From Marinobacter sp. es.042 (lineage in GTDB: Bacteria; Pseudomonadota; Gammaproteobacteria; Pseudomonadales; Oleiphilaceae): a stretch of DNA of 64,000 nucleotides. The position numbers and the translations under genes are program-made. Location: NCBI RefSeq assembly GCF_900188315.1, contig NZ_LT897781.1, positions 3,782,001 to 3,846,000 on the forward strand, read 5' to 3'. Positions 37,439 through 46,308 of the stretch are shown piece by piece (position 1 is the stretch's first letter; each line of letters starts with the position of its first letter). Under the pieces are notes generated by a model, which saw only the letters and a program-made list of their open reading frames with translations, ran no database searches and had not been told where the DNA came from.

Positions 37439-38162
37439 AGTTTCTCCTCAGACTGATTCGGCTTCATATGCTTTTGAGAGCCTTAGTTTTTCGTGTATCA
37501 CATTGGCAGCTTAGCAGAAACTTAGCCTACCTCCCCACTGGTGCCACCTTTAGTGTTCGCTGCTACTCGGTCCTTGAACTAGCGAGATAGACTGCTTGGA
37601 TGCATGACCCGCTGAGTCGGAGTTTTGGTACTTGATGTCAGATTCGGAAATGACCGGAGACACTGTCTCTCCTTATGACACGATAGGTCGGCAAATGTCG
37701 CAATGTGATTGCGCTGAAGAGAGCTGGGGAAGTGGGGCTTCGCTGATTTTCCCACTTTAGACCTGCTATGGGCTTGGAGGCTCAATCACTTAAAGTAACT
37801 TGCTCAGAGGGATTAAACCGCCCCTATAACGAGAGCTGCCCGAGATGATGTGGGATTTGAGGATGACAACCGATTAATAGTGTCGACGCCGCCAGGGTGG
37901 CCGCTCGATTCTGGTTACGCCATGGCGTTCTGGCGGCAATTATATGACCCTTGGACCAACCATGTAGCGATTCTCCACTGTGTTAGTAAACCTTTGGACC
38001 TACCAATGTAACCCCCTATCGTGTGAATTACTGCTCAAAGTATAACAAATTCATGCTCCAATCACAGGCTATGAGTAGTCGTAGGAACTGGGAAGAATCC
38101 CCCAACTCCGGGTTTGCGGTCCGCAATGCGAACTTGGCTTGCAGCGAGCACATCAGCATGAT
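37439..38162. other. Gap of 724 bases without a recognised gene
   Basis: It lies between the HEPN/DGQHR pair and the phosphoesterase. The longest reading frames are under 90 codons, lack ribosome sites and look random. AAGTGGG (37730-37736) and CCCACTT (37751-37757) could form a hairpin. The composition changes near 37.5 kb from very AT-rich to mixed, which suggests a junction of separately acquired pieces. The promoter for the pair should be in the first 150 bases. Confidence 0.4.
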
Positions 38163-38801
38163 TCACAAGTCGATGACGATTGGCAGGTTGGAGGGGCTAT
38201 ACCGTTCGGTGCAGGTACTCGCATTAGCGAACTTAACTCCGTCAGACTCTCTTACGGCAAAGCCATACGACTCGTGAATATGGCCGCAAATGTGTGCTTT
38301 GAGTTCGTTCAATTCCTGAATGCGGTTGGCGAGGGCATGGCAACCTACATGGGCCCGCTCCGAAGGAACATAATCAAAGACGTTAAATGCAGGCCCATGA
38401 CTGATGAGCACGTTTGTGTCGTCAGGCACACGTTGTAGGCGACCTCTCAATTCGCCCTCTCGGGCGTTGAAAGCCATCCACCGGTAGATGGGCTGCCATG
38501 GAAACCCATAGAAATTTAGGTTGCCGATGCGCGTTGCTTCTCCGCGAAGGTAGGTTACGCCATGCTCCGTGCACATTTCGCGCGATGGCTTTGGGTATAT
38601 TTCAAAGCAGTAATCGTGATTGCCGGCGATCAGAATCTTATGTTGATGCGGCAGGGTCCCGAACCACTCAGTGAAATGGCTTAGGGCAGCTAAAGAGCCA
38701 GTGCCTGTGCAGTCTCCAGCATGAATCAACACATCACCGTCGGGAATCTCCGGCATTTGCTCGTGCAAGCTGTGCGTATCAGAGATGCATATCAGTCTCA
38801 T
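38163..38801 (-). CDS. Calcineurin-like metallophosphoesterase
   Basis: A 212-residue protein consisting almost only of the phosphoesterase domain. The metal ligands are in CISDTHS (residues 4-10), IHAGDCTG, IAGNHDY, LISHGP and ICGHIH. Small proteins of this type are common in phages and mobile elements. It starts ten bases after the LAGLIDADG gene, so both are probably co-transcribed. It could process nucleic-acid ends or cyclic nucleotides; the substrate is not known. Confidence 0.82.
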   Translation of the reverse strand: MRLICISDTHSLHEQMPEIPDGDVLIHAGDCTGTGSLAALSHFTEWFGTLPHQHKILIAGNHDYCFEIYPKPSREMCTEHGVTYLRGEATRIGNLNFYGFPWQPIYRWMAFNAREGELRGRLQRVPDDTNVLISHGPAFNVFDYVPSERAHVGCHALANRIQELNELKAHICGHIHESYGFAVRESDGVKFANASTCTERYSPSNLPIVIDL

Positions 38802-38811
38802 ATGACGCGAC

Positions 38812-40164
38812 TCATTGTTTCGATGGCGACAGTGAACGACAAGCCCTTTTATAAAGGTTGAGTAGCCAATTTGTTCGGCCGTTGCCAGCTTTCCGTGGAC
38901 TTCTGAAGTCTGCTCGAAGTGTGTGACGAACCCTTTCGAGAGCCGATGTAGAATATCGTGATTCGATTAAATCACTAAAAAGGTCTGGGTAGGCAGCCGA
39001 ATACCGGCTTTGGGCCCAAAATCGCTTTATAGTCGAGAGCTTTCGATACATCACGGGACTGGCGCAAGCATCTTGATAGAGATAACTTGCAAAAAGAAAT
39101 GTAGGCGCATTCCCGGAAATCCTTACAGAAAAAATTGATTTATCCTTCACCCAAGAGGGTTTAAAGTCGTAAAAATCAAGGGACGCGAGCAATTGATCGC
39201 GACATTCCGCATTGACTGAAAACGTGGCGGAAGCCTGAATCAGGTTGTGCGTAAACCCTCCGTCTCCCTCAAAAAAGCCTCGCAGAAAGTGCCAGAACAA
39301 CGGATCGTCGGGCCTCACTCTTTCGGGAAAGCCATGGCCAATTCTATGTTTATTTTTTGGTAGCCCAAGGCGTACGAGATGGCTATAAAAGGATTTACGC
39401 GCAATGCTGATGCTCGACACCGGGCCGCCATGACGGCCTGTGGAATGGCCAACTCTTACTAGGCTAGGACCCTTGGAGTCCATGGTCAGACTATCTGAGA
39501 CAGCTCGCAGGTAATTGCGATCTTTATCCGAGAGGGCGACTGTAATTTGGCCCACGCTCGATGCAGAGCCGTCCGCCCATATTAACCCATATAAATGAGC
39601 GTTGATCATGTTCCATTCGGTAAGATCCCGGTAGTAGAGGTGCAGCTTTTGGCCAAATTCAGGAGGAGCTTCAATGTGGTGGAAAGTAAAAAGTCCTTTG
39701 AGCTTCGTTACTGGTATAGAGTGTTTTTTCGCTAATTCCTGGGCGGAAAAGCCCTGCTTGTAGTCGTCAAGGAGTGGCTCCCAAATTGCCTTCGTCTTGT
39801 TGTGGCAGCGCGTTTGTTTGCCTACGGTTCTCAGGCGAGCATTGACGCTTTCTCTAGTAATCTTGAGTTCCTCCGCAATTTGAGACACTGCGGCAGCTCT
39901 TGTTTGACCCGAACTCACGTACAACTCGAAGTTTTCAACGACATAGTTGCTGCGAAACAGTCGCACCGATTTCAGGTTCAGTGCATGCAACCTCTTTGAG
40001 AAGTTTTTGAATGTATATGGAGTTCCGCTGGGCGTGACTAGCCCATATTTCTTGCAAAGATCCTCAATTTCACGATTTGAAGGGGTTTTGCCCGTGTAAA
40101 AATAAGAAGCTTGGTATTCTTTGTACACGTTGCTCATTAATCGTTCGGATACTTGCGATTTCAT
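38812..40164 (-). CDS. Free-standing LAGLIDADG homing endonuclease
   Basis: A 450-residue protein with two LAGLIDADG-like helices: HLYGLIWADGSAS (about residues 191-203) and FLRGFFEGDGGF (about 291-302). Each ends in the metal-binding acidic residue. Spacing of about 100 residues fits one protein chain that forms both halves of the active site. The first 170 residues contain likely helix-turn-helix segments (AVSQIAEELKITRESVNARL and GFSAQELAKKHSIPVTKLKG). A GAGGAG site precedes the ATG. It is not inside an intron or intein: neighbours are an intact integrase operon and a phosphoesterase. It may direct the element to a site or have been adapted for another use. Confidence 0.8.
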   Translation of the reverse strand: MKSQVSERLMSNVYKEYQASYFYTGKTPSNREIEDLCKKYGLVTPSGTPYTFKNFSKRLHALNLKSVRLFRSNYVVENFELYVSSGQTRAAAVSQIAEELKITRESVNARLRTVGKQTRCHNKTKAIWEPLLDDYKQGFSAQELAKKHSIPVTKLKGLFTFHHIEAPPEFGQKLHLYYRDLTEWNMINAHLYGLIWADGSASSVGQITVALSDKDRNYLRAVSDSLTMDSKGPSLVRVGHSTGRHGGPVSSISIARKSFYSHLVRLGLPKNKHRIGHGFPERVRPDDPLFWHFLRGFFEGDGGFTHNLIQASATFSVNAECRDQLLASLDFYDFKPSWVKDKSIFSVRISGNAPTFLFASYLYQDACASPVMYRKLSTIKRFWAQSRYSAAYPDLFSDLIESRYSTSALERVRHTLRADFRSPRKAGNGRTNWLLNLYKRACRSLSPSKQ

Positions 40165-40347
40165 GAGACCGACTCCTCAGCGGCTGCTATGAATGCTTTC
40201 GATTACAGAAATACCTGAGACGTAATTTAAAGAAGTGAAACCCTCCTGATCGCTCCCATCTCACGACGGGTTGCGCTTTACAAAGGCAGATGCAGACGTA
40301 ACTGAGAAAGCCCCCAAAGCACATCAGTGTGCTACACCCGCTGAACT

Positions 40348-40569
40348 CTATCTGGGCTGAAAGCCCTCTTTCCAGAGGCCGCGCTCGACAGCCTCGCAAC
40401 CCTTCCGCATCCAATAGGCTTGGTCGATCCGGTCCTCCAAGCTTTGTGATGGGTCGGTCTTTTCATGCCAGTCTTCAAAGGCTAGTCGCTTAAGGAAAAG
40501 CGCCAATGCCGCGGCTGCCTCTTGGTCAATTTCGAACTGGCAAACTACTTTTTCGTAATGCTCATTCAT
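40348..40569 (-). CDS. Small protein coupled to the integrase (DUF7706-like)
   Basis: A 73-residue, acidic, helical protein. The start at 40569 overlaps the integrase stop and has GGGAG eight bases upstream. It shows VCQFEIDQEAAAALALFLKRLAFEDW and a later AYWMRKGCEAVERGLWKEGF, a layout I recall from small proteins encoded beside integrases (DUF7706). Possible roles are an integrase partner or directionality factor, but no DNA-binding motif is seen. Confidence 0.6.
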   Translation of the reverse strand: MNEHYEKVVCQFEIDQEAAAALALFLKRLAFEDWHEKTDPSQSLEDRIDQAYWMRKGCEAVERGLWKEGFQPR

Positions 40570-42055
40570 CGATTTCACTCCCTTCGTTCAGGAGTAGCTT
40601 AAGTTCGGCTCTTGCTTGCTCGAATGTCTTTTCAACATTCAGGTCTTTAAGCTCCGGGTAATAGTTTATGTAATGGCGCTCAATAGTCTCGGTATCGCGA
40701 CCGTGGCCAAGTTGTTCCCGAATTTTGATGGCACTATCTCCCTGGCAGGCCATGGAGCTTGCTTTTGTGTTTCTGGTGTTTTTAAGGGGGGGAAGGTCGG
40801 GTCGGATAGTCCCGAAGCCGAGCCTTTGCTTGGATCGGTGATACATTTTCCGAACAGAGTCAGAACCCAGCCAGATTTCCCTCTTGCCTCGGATACGGTT
40901 CAGAAAGAGTGGCCTGACGTAATCTAAACGATCGCCGGCTCTACTTTTAACCATCAATGTTTGTAAGGGGTCTCCGTCGGTTCGCCGGATCTGTTCTCGC
41001 AGAATTTCTACGGCAATAGGGGATAATTCCAGGTCCCTTGTATCCATCGTTTTTGTGCGTTTCCAGTAGATTTTGGACCTGGTTTTAGGAATTTTCGTTC
41101 GACCTTTCTTGCGTAACACCTCCTTCTCTTCCAGAGTCAGATCGACTTTTTCGGTCACCAATCCCCGCCTTATTTTTAGCCGGGGATCTTCACGGTCTGA
41201 AAAGTTCACGTCGCTTTGCCTGGTCCGAACGTCGCTCATGCACCGGTACTGCCTGTACAGGTCGTCGCTCGTACAAATTGCGATAGCCTCCGACACACGA
41301 CACCCAGTCAAACACAGAATCGCGAACAGATTGGCCCCATCAGGGCATTCGTTCAGGTACATGTCTTTGTAAAGCTCGATCATTGCTTCATGGCTGAAAA
41401 CTTCCTGACGCTCCGCCTCGACAACTTGCCGCTCGAACGCCAGCCATGGCTGTCCTTCGATATACCCTTCCCGGGAAGCCCACTGAAGAAGCTGTGTTAC
41501 TACTGAAATAAGATTTCTGATGGTTTTCGTTGACCGCATGCTTCCATCCGCTCTTCTTGATTCCCAAGACCGCTGTAAGTCACGTATCGCTTTCTCTGTT
41601 ATGTCCTGAGATGAAAGATCGTGGAGTGATGAGCAGCGGCGACCTCTGAGCGTTGCAATATACTCGTGCAGTGTTTTCGGACTCATTCGTCCCTGGTCGG
41701 TTCGCGGAAGCTTGGTCTTCTTATAGCCGTTTACCAGCTGGAAATAGGGGATGTTTTTTGATTGAGCTTGCTGCACTGACTTTTTCGCATACGCGGAATC
41801 AGGCAAAAGCGAACAATAGAGTTCATGGGTAAACGTGCCATTGGATAGACTCCTGAACACCACGTTCCGGATTGAGATCACCTGCTCAAGGTTTGCGACG
41901 GAGCCGTCGTTTGGGATGTTGGTCGCGGCCTTTTGTCTTTTCGACTCACCGGGTGGCGGGTTCGGATGTGTAAACTCAATTCTGAAATACTTTCGGGAAT
42001 AGTCGATATTGGACAGGTCGTAACCTGCAAAAAGGGATGGGGGGTTTTTGGACAT
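40562..42055 (-). CDS. int: Tyrosine recombinase (integrase) of the element
   Basis: A 497-residue site-specific recombinase. The catalytic domain shows the first Arg in LCLTGCRVSEAIAI (about residue 258), then KNTRNT, where the usual HxxR has Lys in place of His, QLGHG and the nucleophile Tyr in IERHYIN (about residue 465). The N-terminal half should hold the SAM-like core-binding domain. It is the only recombinase in the element and so should act at the ssrA att sites, although it lies 5.7 kb from the left end. CGAGGAG precedes the ATG and lies within an inverted repeat that may regulate it. Confidence 0.88.
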   Translation of the reverse strand: MSKNPPSLFAGYDLSNIDYSRKYFRIEFTHPNPPPGESKRQKAATNIPNDGSVANLEQVISIRNVVFRSLSNGTFTHELYCSLLPDSAYAKKSVQQAQSKNIPYFQLVNGYKKTKLPRTDQGRMSPKTLHEYIATLRGRRCSSLHDLSSQDITEKAIRDLQRSWESRRADGSMRSTKTIRNLISVVTQLLQWASREGYIEGQPWLAFERQVVEAERQEVFSHEAMIELYKDMYLNECPDGANLFAILCLTGCRVSEAIAICTSDDLYRQYRCMSDVRTRQSDVNFSDREDPRLKIRRGLVTEKVDLTLEEKEVLRKKGRTKIPKTRSKIYWKRTKTMDTRDLELSPIAVEILREQIRRTDGDPLQTLMVKSRAGDRLDYVRPLFLNRIRGKREIWLGSDSVRKMYHRSKQRLGFGTIRPDLPPLKNTRNTKASSMACQGDSAIKIREQLGHGRDTETIERHYINYYPELKDLNVEKTFEQARAELKLLLNEGSEIDE

Positions 42056-42063
42056 GGGTGCTC

Positions 42064-42087
42064 CTCGTCATCAGGTGAATTGACGAG
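42064..42087. promoter_or_regulatory. Inverted repeat at the integrase start
   Basis: CTCGTCA (42064-42070) and TGACGAG (42081-42087) are separated by 10 bases and touch the integrase Shine-Dalgarno sequence. The repeat could be an operator or an RNA hairpin that limits integrase synthesis. Confidence 0.5.
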
Positions 42088-42320
42088 AAGTATAAGCTTG
42101 ATCCCGCGTCCGTCAACGGGATATAGTCTTCAAAACCTCATTATCTTGGTAAATTTATCGTTTGTCAATCCTTTTTGGTTTACGGATATCAGAAAATTTA
42201 AATACAGGTGTTTTCCTATGCATCTGAAATAAAAGCGAAAAATTTCCGAATATTGATTTTTCTATATTTCTTCGGAAAAACAGCAATTTTTGTAACAAAA
42301 TGTAATCTGTAGGCAGTCTC

Positions 42321-43067
42321 ATGGAAAGAGTTGGAAAGAATGGTCTTCAATTGCCGGAATTCGGCTCCCTTCGGTTAGTGGATATCAACTTTGCGGAATG
42401 GGGGGCGTACCTGGCGGGCCTGCGCGCTATGGATTCCCTCGCTAAAGCAAGGGGTGAATATGTTGAGGTCACTGATCTCAAGGACAAAAGGTCCGGTCCA
42501 GCGGTGTCATTCCGCGTCACGAATCAAGGCCGGGAAATCCATGAAGACTCGGATTACGAGGCTGTCTTTGAGAAATCTGTGAACTTGGAAAGAGTGGCGG
42601 TTATCAAGTCAGAGGTTGGTTCTAAACAGTTTGTTATCGCCCTAGACATTGAAGGTACTCTGATTTCCAACGGAATGAGTCAACTCCCTCGGCCTGGGTT
42701 GCGTGGTTTTCTGGAAAAACTAAGCTCATTGGATGTCGAGATCGTGGTTTACAGCACGCTCCCCATTAACGTTATCGACGAATTTCTCTCAAATCTCAGC
42801 AATGATGGCGAAATCCCACTTTGGTTTCTGAATTGTCGGAGAGTGCCCTGGCAAGGAGGGTGTAAGTCAATTCGTGATGTCGAAGAGTCAGACGAAAACC
42901 GTATTACGATGCTTGTGGACGACTACGAGGGCTATGTGTGTCCAGGAGAGGAGGACTACTGGATTGAGGTGCCTACGTTTTCGCCGCCATACCGGGAAAG
43001 TGGCAAAGTGCTCCAGAATGTCCTCCAAAGAATCGAGGCGGTGCTTTCGGGACTTCGAGGGGTGTAA
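42321..43067 (+). CDS. HAD-like phosphatase domain protein
   Basis: A 248-residue protein with two parts. Residues 1-105 are not recognised. Residues 108-240 resemble the HAD fold of the FCP1/NIF type: FVIALDIEGTLISNGM (nucleophile Asp and DxEGT in place of DxDGT), a PRPGLRGFLEKL cap-like helix, VVYSTLP with the motif II Ser/Thr, and MLVDDYEGYV with the acidic motif IV. A role in phosphate removal from nucleic-acid or protein substrates is possible. It is divergent from the integrase and 154 bases upstream of the helicase-like gene on the same strand. Confidence 0.6.
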   Translation: MERVGKNGLQLPEFGSLRLVDINFAEWGAYLAGLRAMDSLAKARGEYVEVTDLKDKRSGPAVSFRVTNQGREIHEDSDYEAVFEKSVNLERVAVIKSEVGSKQFVIALDIEGTLISNGMSQLPRPGLRGFLEKLSSLDVEIVVYSTLPINVIDEFLSNLSNDGEIPLWFLNCRRVPWQGGCKSIRDVEESDENRITMLVDDYEGYVCPGEEDYWIEVPTFSPPYRESGKVLQNVLQRIEAVLSGLRGV

Positions 43068-43221
43068 AAACGGTTTCGCTTTCATATAGAAACACACAGA
43101 TTTTTACACTCTTTGCCCGCTGCGCGGAAAATGCCATCCCAGAAAAGCGTAAGACTATAAGTTTTTTAGTATTGATTGGTTTTGGCTACGAATTTAAGAT
43201 CGTGCAAAATTTGCCAAAACA

Positions 43222-45663
43222 TTGAAAAAATCAAAATTCAAACTTGTCCTCTCAAGATTTCATCCGGAAGAGGGGGCCTACCAAAATCAACTTTCTATTG
43301 TTTCTGAAGCCGAATTTGAGGGTGAGGCAAGGGCATTCAGGTTGGATTGCCCAAAGTCGAGACTGTTGCTGATTACTGACCCAGCTCATGTATTCGCTGA
43401 TATCCGGCTTGCCGCAGACCTTCGTGCCAGCCTTCTGGTTGATGGAAAAATAAGAAGTCCAAGAAGGGCAAGTGGGGCTTATTACTCTCTTAGGCTTAGG
43501 TATGCTGACTCCCGAGAAGCCCTTAAACAGGCTTTTGGCGACTATTCTGATCACCTGCTTGATCGGATGCCTTCAACGATTGGGTATGAAAAAGCCAGAT
43601 CAAAGCTCTGTCATGCGTTGAGTCGGGTGTCACCGGCGCTGAGTGTTGAGGTTAAAGACGTTTTTTTATCTCGATTTGAAAACGCATGGAGCCAAAAGAA
43701 ACGCAATGTAACGCTTCTGATTAGTGTGGATCGGCTTAACCCCGCTATTGAGAGCGTGATTACCGACCCAGTAATTTTTCAGGAAATGTTGAGCCGAGTC
43801 CCAGGGGTTTACGTTATAGCTGCACCTATGGGGTGGGGGAAAACTAGCAGGATCGTGCTGCCTCTTTTCGAGGAGTTGAAAGGGCGCAACGCTTTGCCGG
43901 TTCTGGCCGTTCCGAGGCAGTCTCATCTCTACCCTTACCTGTGCAAAGCTGAGCACTATCAAAACTGGTGGAATGCCCGTGAAAAAACGGATGGCGGGCT
44001 AATGACTGTGACCAACTCTCTTTTCCTGAGTCGCAGGTTCCATGCGGTGAGAGACAGCACACAAGCGATCGTCTTTGACGAATACGAGCTTATTCGATCA
44101 CATCATGCTGGGGCGGCTATTGGCAGAGGTTCGTTTATTGATCGTGCCAATGTACACGCGGCAGAGGAGCGACTGGTCCGAACAATCCTTGATGAGAGGC
44201 AGGGGACAGTCCTTTTCGTTGACGCCCTGCTCTCAGACGCAACTGTATCGCACATATCGAGGATTACCGGAAGGAAGGTCTCTCTGTTTCAACCCAAGAC
44301 TTCTCTGCATGTCGGCAATCTGTTCGTTTACGACTCCCGGGAAATTATCGTAGGCCGAATAAAGCGGATGCTGAAGGACAACAAAAATATCGCTGTAATC
44401 TCGGATATCGCTCATAAAGAACCTACGAATGACAAGCTCCAGGCACTTCATGAGAGCCTTTCAAAGTGTTGTAGGGACGAGGGTTTGCTGCTGGATGCGA
44501 GAAAATTTTCTGAATTCAATGATTCTGGCGAACTGGGCAAACTTGACTCCATTCTCGAAAAACACCAGCTGGTTACGATCTCACCGGTTTTGAGCACTGC
44601 TGCCAGCCTGACTACAAAGCATTTTGAGGCCGTCTTTGTAATAGCTTCGGGGGCCATGCCTCCTAATGAGCTGCTTCAATGTTTCAGGCGTTTCAGGGCT
44701 GTGCCAGATGTCCACCTATCAATGCCTGCCAAATTGAAGACCGTATTTCGAAGTGAGGAACAGCTTTTGTACGAAGAGTGTGCCTGGATGCCTGCGTGTG
44801 AAGCATTCAGATTCAAGTCAATAGATGAGATTCGGGAGTTGCCCGGGGTTCAGGGCCTTTTGCAGCGAAAGTTCCAGGAGCAGTCTTTGAGGCTGAATTA
44901 CCGGAATAATATCTTGATCATGGCCGAGTCTCTTGGTTACCGAGTTGTTCACGTCGGCGGCAGGAAAGCTGCTTTGAATGAGGAAGATGCGGAATCGCAG
45001 CTCATTGTAGATGAGCGTAATGCTGAAAAGGTGGTTACTGCACGAAGAATTCGTTCGTATGAAGCCGACAAGCTTACTCAAGGGCGTATGGTGCTCTCTG
45101 ATGAATCTCGGTTTGAGGTGCGGTCATTCGAACTTCGGCAGGTGTTCGGCGAGGCACTTTCCGTTCAATTGGTGCTTGACGACTGCAATGGAAAGTTGCG
45201 TCGTCGGATAAAAGTATTCGGCAGCTTATTTACCGAAGATCTTGATTCTGAACCCCTCGGGTTCAGGCTGAAGGTTCGGATTCTTGAAAAGCTTTGCCAG
45301 TTCTTGAGATTTGACCCTCTGCATGTGACCTTCACACCGCTCCCAAGCGGTCAGTCTGCTACAAAAATTGGATTCCTGCCAACAGATGCTGATGACTTCA
45401 GGTCTTGGCTTGACGGTGACTCTCTGGAGTTTCCCGACTGTAAATTTAATTGTATGGAAGCCTTCAAAGTCGCTTTTCCTCAATTCGATGAGCCGCCGAA
45501 GTCATCAGTGACGCTTGCCAAAAAGCTTCTTCAAGAGGAACTCGGGTTTTGCGTGGAGAAAAGTGCGAGCCGAGCACGCATTGAAGGTAAAGACTATTGG
45601 GCTTACAGGGTGTCCAAAACTGATATCCAAAAAAAGTATTCACAGTATTTTAGATTTAAATGA
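43222..45663 (+). CDS. Helicase-like protein, probable replication initiator of the element
   Basis: An 813-residue protein starting at TTG 43222; an in-frame stop at 43195 leaves no ATG nearby. It has a Walker A motif APMGWGKTS (about residues 199-207), a Walker B-like IVFDEYEL (about 285-292) and helicase-like motifs further on (VTISPVLSTAASLT; QCFRRFR with an arginine finger-like pattern near residue 495). This resembles superfamily 2 helicases of the origin-binding-protein type, known from plasmid and phage replication. The 200 residues before and the 300 after are not assigned. Position before mobC/mob suggests replication of the excised element. A defence helicase is the alternative. 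Confidence 0.6.
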   Translation: MKKSKFKLVLSRFHPEEGAYQNQLSIVSEAEFEGEARAFRLDCPKSRLLLITDPAHVFADIRLAADLRASLLVDGKIRSPRRASGAYYSLRLRYADSREALKQAFGDYSDHLLDRMPSTIGYEKARSKLCHALSRVSPALSVEVKDVFLSRFENAWSQKKRNVTLLISVDRLNPAIESVITDPVIFQEMLSRVPGVYVIAAPMGWGKTSRIVLPLFEELKGRNALPVLAVPRQSHLYPYLCKAEHYQNWWNAREKTDGGLMTVTNSLFLSRRFHAVRDSTQAIVFDEYELIRSHHAGAAIGRGSFIDRANVHAAEERLVRTILDERQGTVLFVDALLSDATVSHISRITGRKVSLFQPKTSLHVGNLFVYDSREIIVGRIKRMLKDNKNIAVISDIAHKEPTNDKLQALHESLSKCCRDEGLLLDARKFSEFNDSGELGKLDSILEKHQLVTISPVLSTAASLTTKHFEAVFVIASGAMPPNELLQCFRRFRAVPDVHLSMPAKLKTVFRSEEQLLYEECAWMPACEAFRFKSIDEIRELPGVQGLLQRKFQEQSLRLNYRNNILIMAESLGYRVVHVGGRKAALNEEDAESQLIVDERNAEKVVTARRIRSYEADKLTQGRMVLSDESRFEVRSFELRQVFGEALSVQLVLDDCNGKLRRRIKVFGSLFTEDLDSEPLGFRLKVRILEKLCQFLRFDPLHVTFTPLPSGQSATKIGFLPTDADDFRSWLDGDSLEFPDCKFNCMEAFKVAFPQFDEPPKSSVTLAKKLLQEELGFCVEKSASRARIEGKDYWAYRVSKTDIQKKYSQYFRFK

Positions 45664-45778
45664 TTTTGTATTTGGTTATTTCAACCGTAAGGTTGGTCAA
45701 TAAATAGATATCATTTTTGTGCTGATATATTATATAAATAGAGGGCAAATATTGCGGGCCAGCTATGTTTTGTGGGCC

Positions 45779-45841
45779 CGGAAAACCTTGATTAGGTTTT
45801 CCGACCCCTCAAAACTCTGGGTGCTCAAACCCTATAGGGTT
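45779..45841. other. Candidate origin of transfer (oriT)
   Basis: Two inverted repeats lie just upstream of mobC: CGGAAAACCT-TGATT-AGGTTTTCCG (45779-45803, perfect 10-bp arms) and AACCCTATAGGGTT (45828-45841, perfect 14-bp palindrome). They are followed by TCTGCGCTTTT. Mobilizable elements usually keep oriT next to mobC, with hairpins beside the nick. The first could also act as a terminator. The nick site is not identified. Confidence 0.6.
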
Positions 45842-45882
45842 CTGCGCTTTTCAATAATAAAAATAATAAATAAAGGTGAAAT

Positions 45883-46308
45883 ATGGAAAGTGGTAAAAAG
45901 AAAAATAATGAGACTGATGACACTTCAAATACAACCGTTGGCCGTCCGCCAAAAGATCCCGTCAACCTCAAGTCAGTAACAATAAAACTCCGTCTTACCC
46001 CCTCTGAAGCGGCAGAGATAAGAGATCAGGCAAGTCTTTCAGGCTATAAGCAAGTTGCACCGTTCATTGTGCGGACTTTCATGAGCAAAGGTGCGGGCGT
46101 GACAATTTACCTGAATCCATGCGATCTCTTCATGCTAGGCCAGCTTGGAAATAATGTTAATCAAATAGCGAAAAAAATAAATTCAGGCTGTTGTATTGAG
46201 CGGTCCTGGGTTGATGAAATATCACATGCGAAGATGATAATTCAGAACTTTTATCTTGATTTAAACTCTCTTCTCGCAGACCGAGAAGTTCGAAGACTGA
46301 ATCGATGA
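45883..46308 (+). CDS. mobC: MobC-like relaxosome accessory protein
   Basis: A 141-residue protein that should bind oriT and help the relaxase. It has an N-terminal polar segment, the strand-helix-helix VTIKLRLTPSEAAEIRDQASLSGYKQVAPFIVRTFM (ribbon-helix-helix type, about residues 28-63) and the MobC signature LGNNVNQIAKKINSG (about 87-101). The gene overlaps the relaxase start by four bases. Its own leader contains the candidate oriT. Composition is AT-rich like the rest of the element. Confidence 0.82.
   Translation: MESGKKKNNETDDTSNTTVGRPPKDPVNLKSVTIKLRLTPSEAAEIRDQASLSGYKQVAPFIVRTFMSKGAGVTIYLNPCDLFMLGQLGNNVNQIAKKINSGCCIERSWVDEISHAKMIIQNFYLDLNSLLADREVRRLNR

Noticed and set aside
37579..37785. 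68-codon minus-strand frame in the gap before the phosphoesterase
   Set aside because: Low-complexity Ser/His/Lys-rich translation with no ribosome site and no family resemblance.
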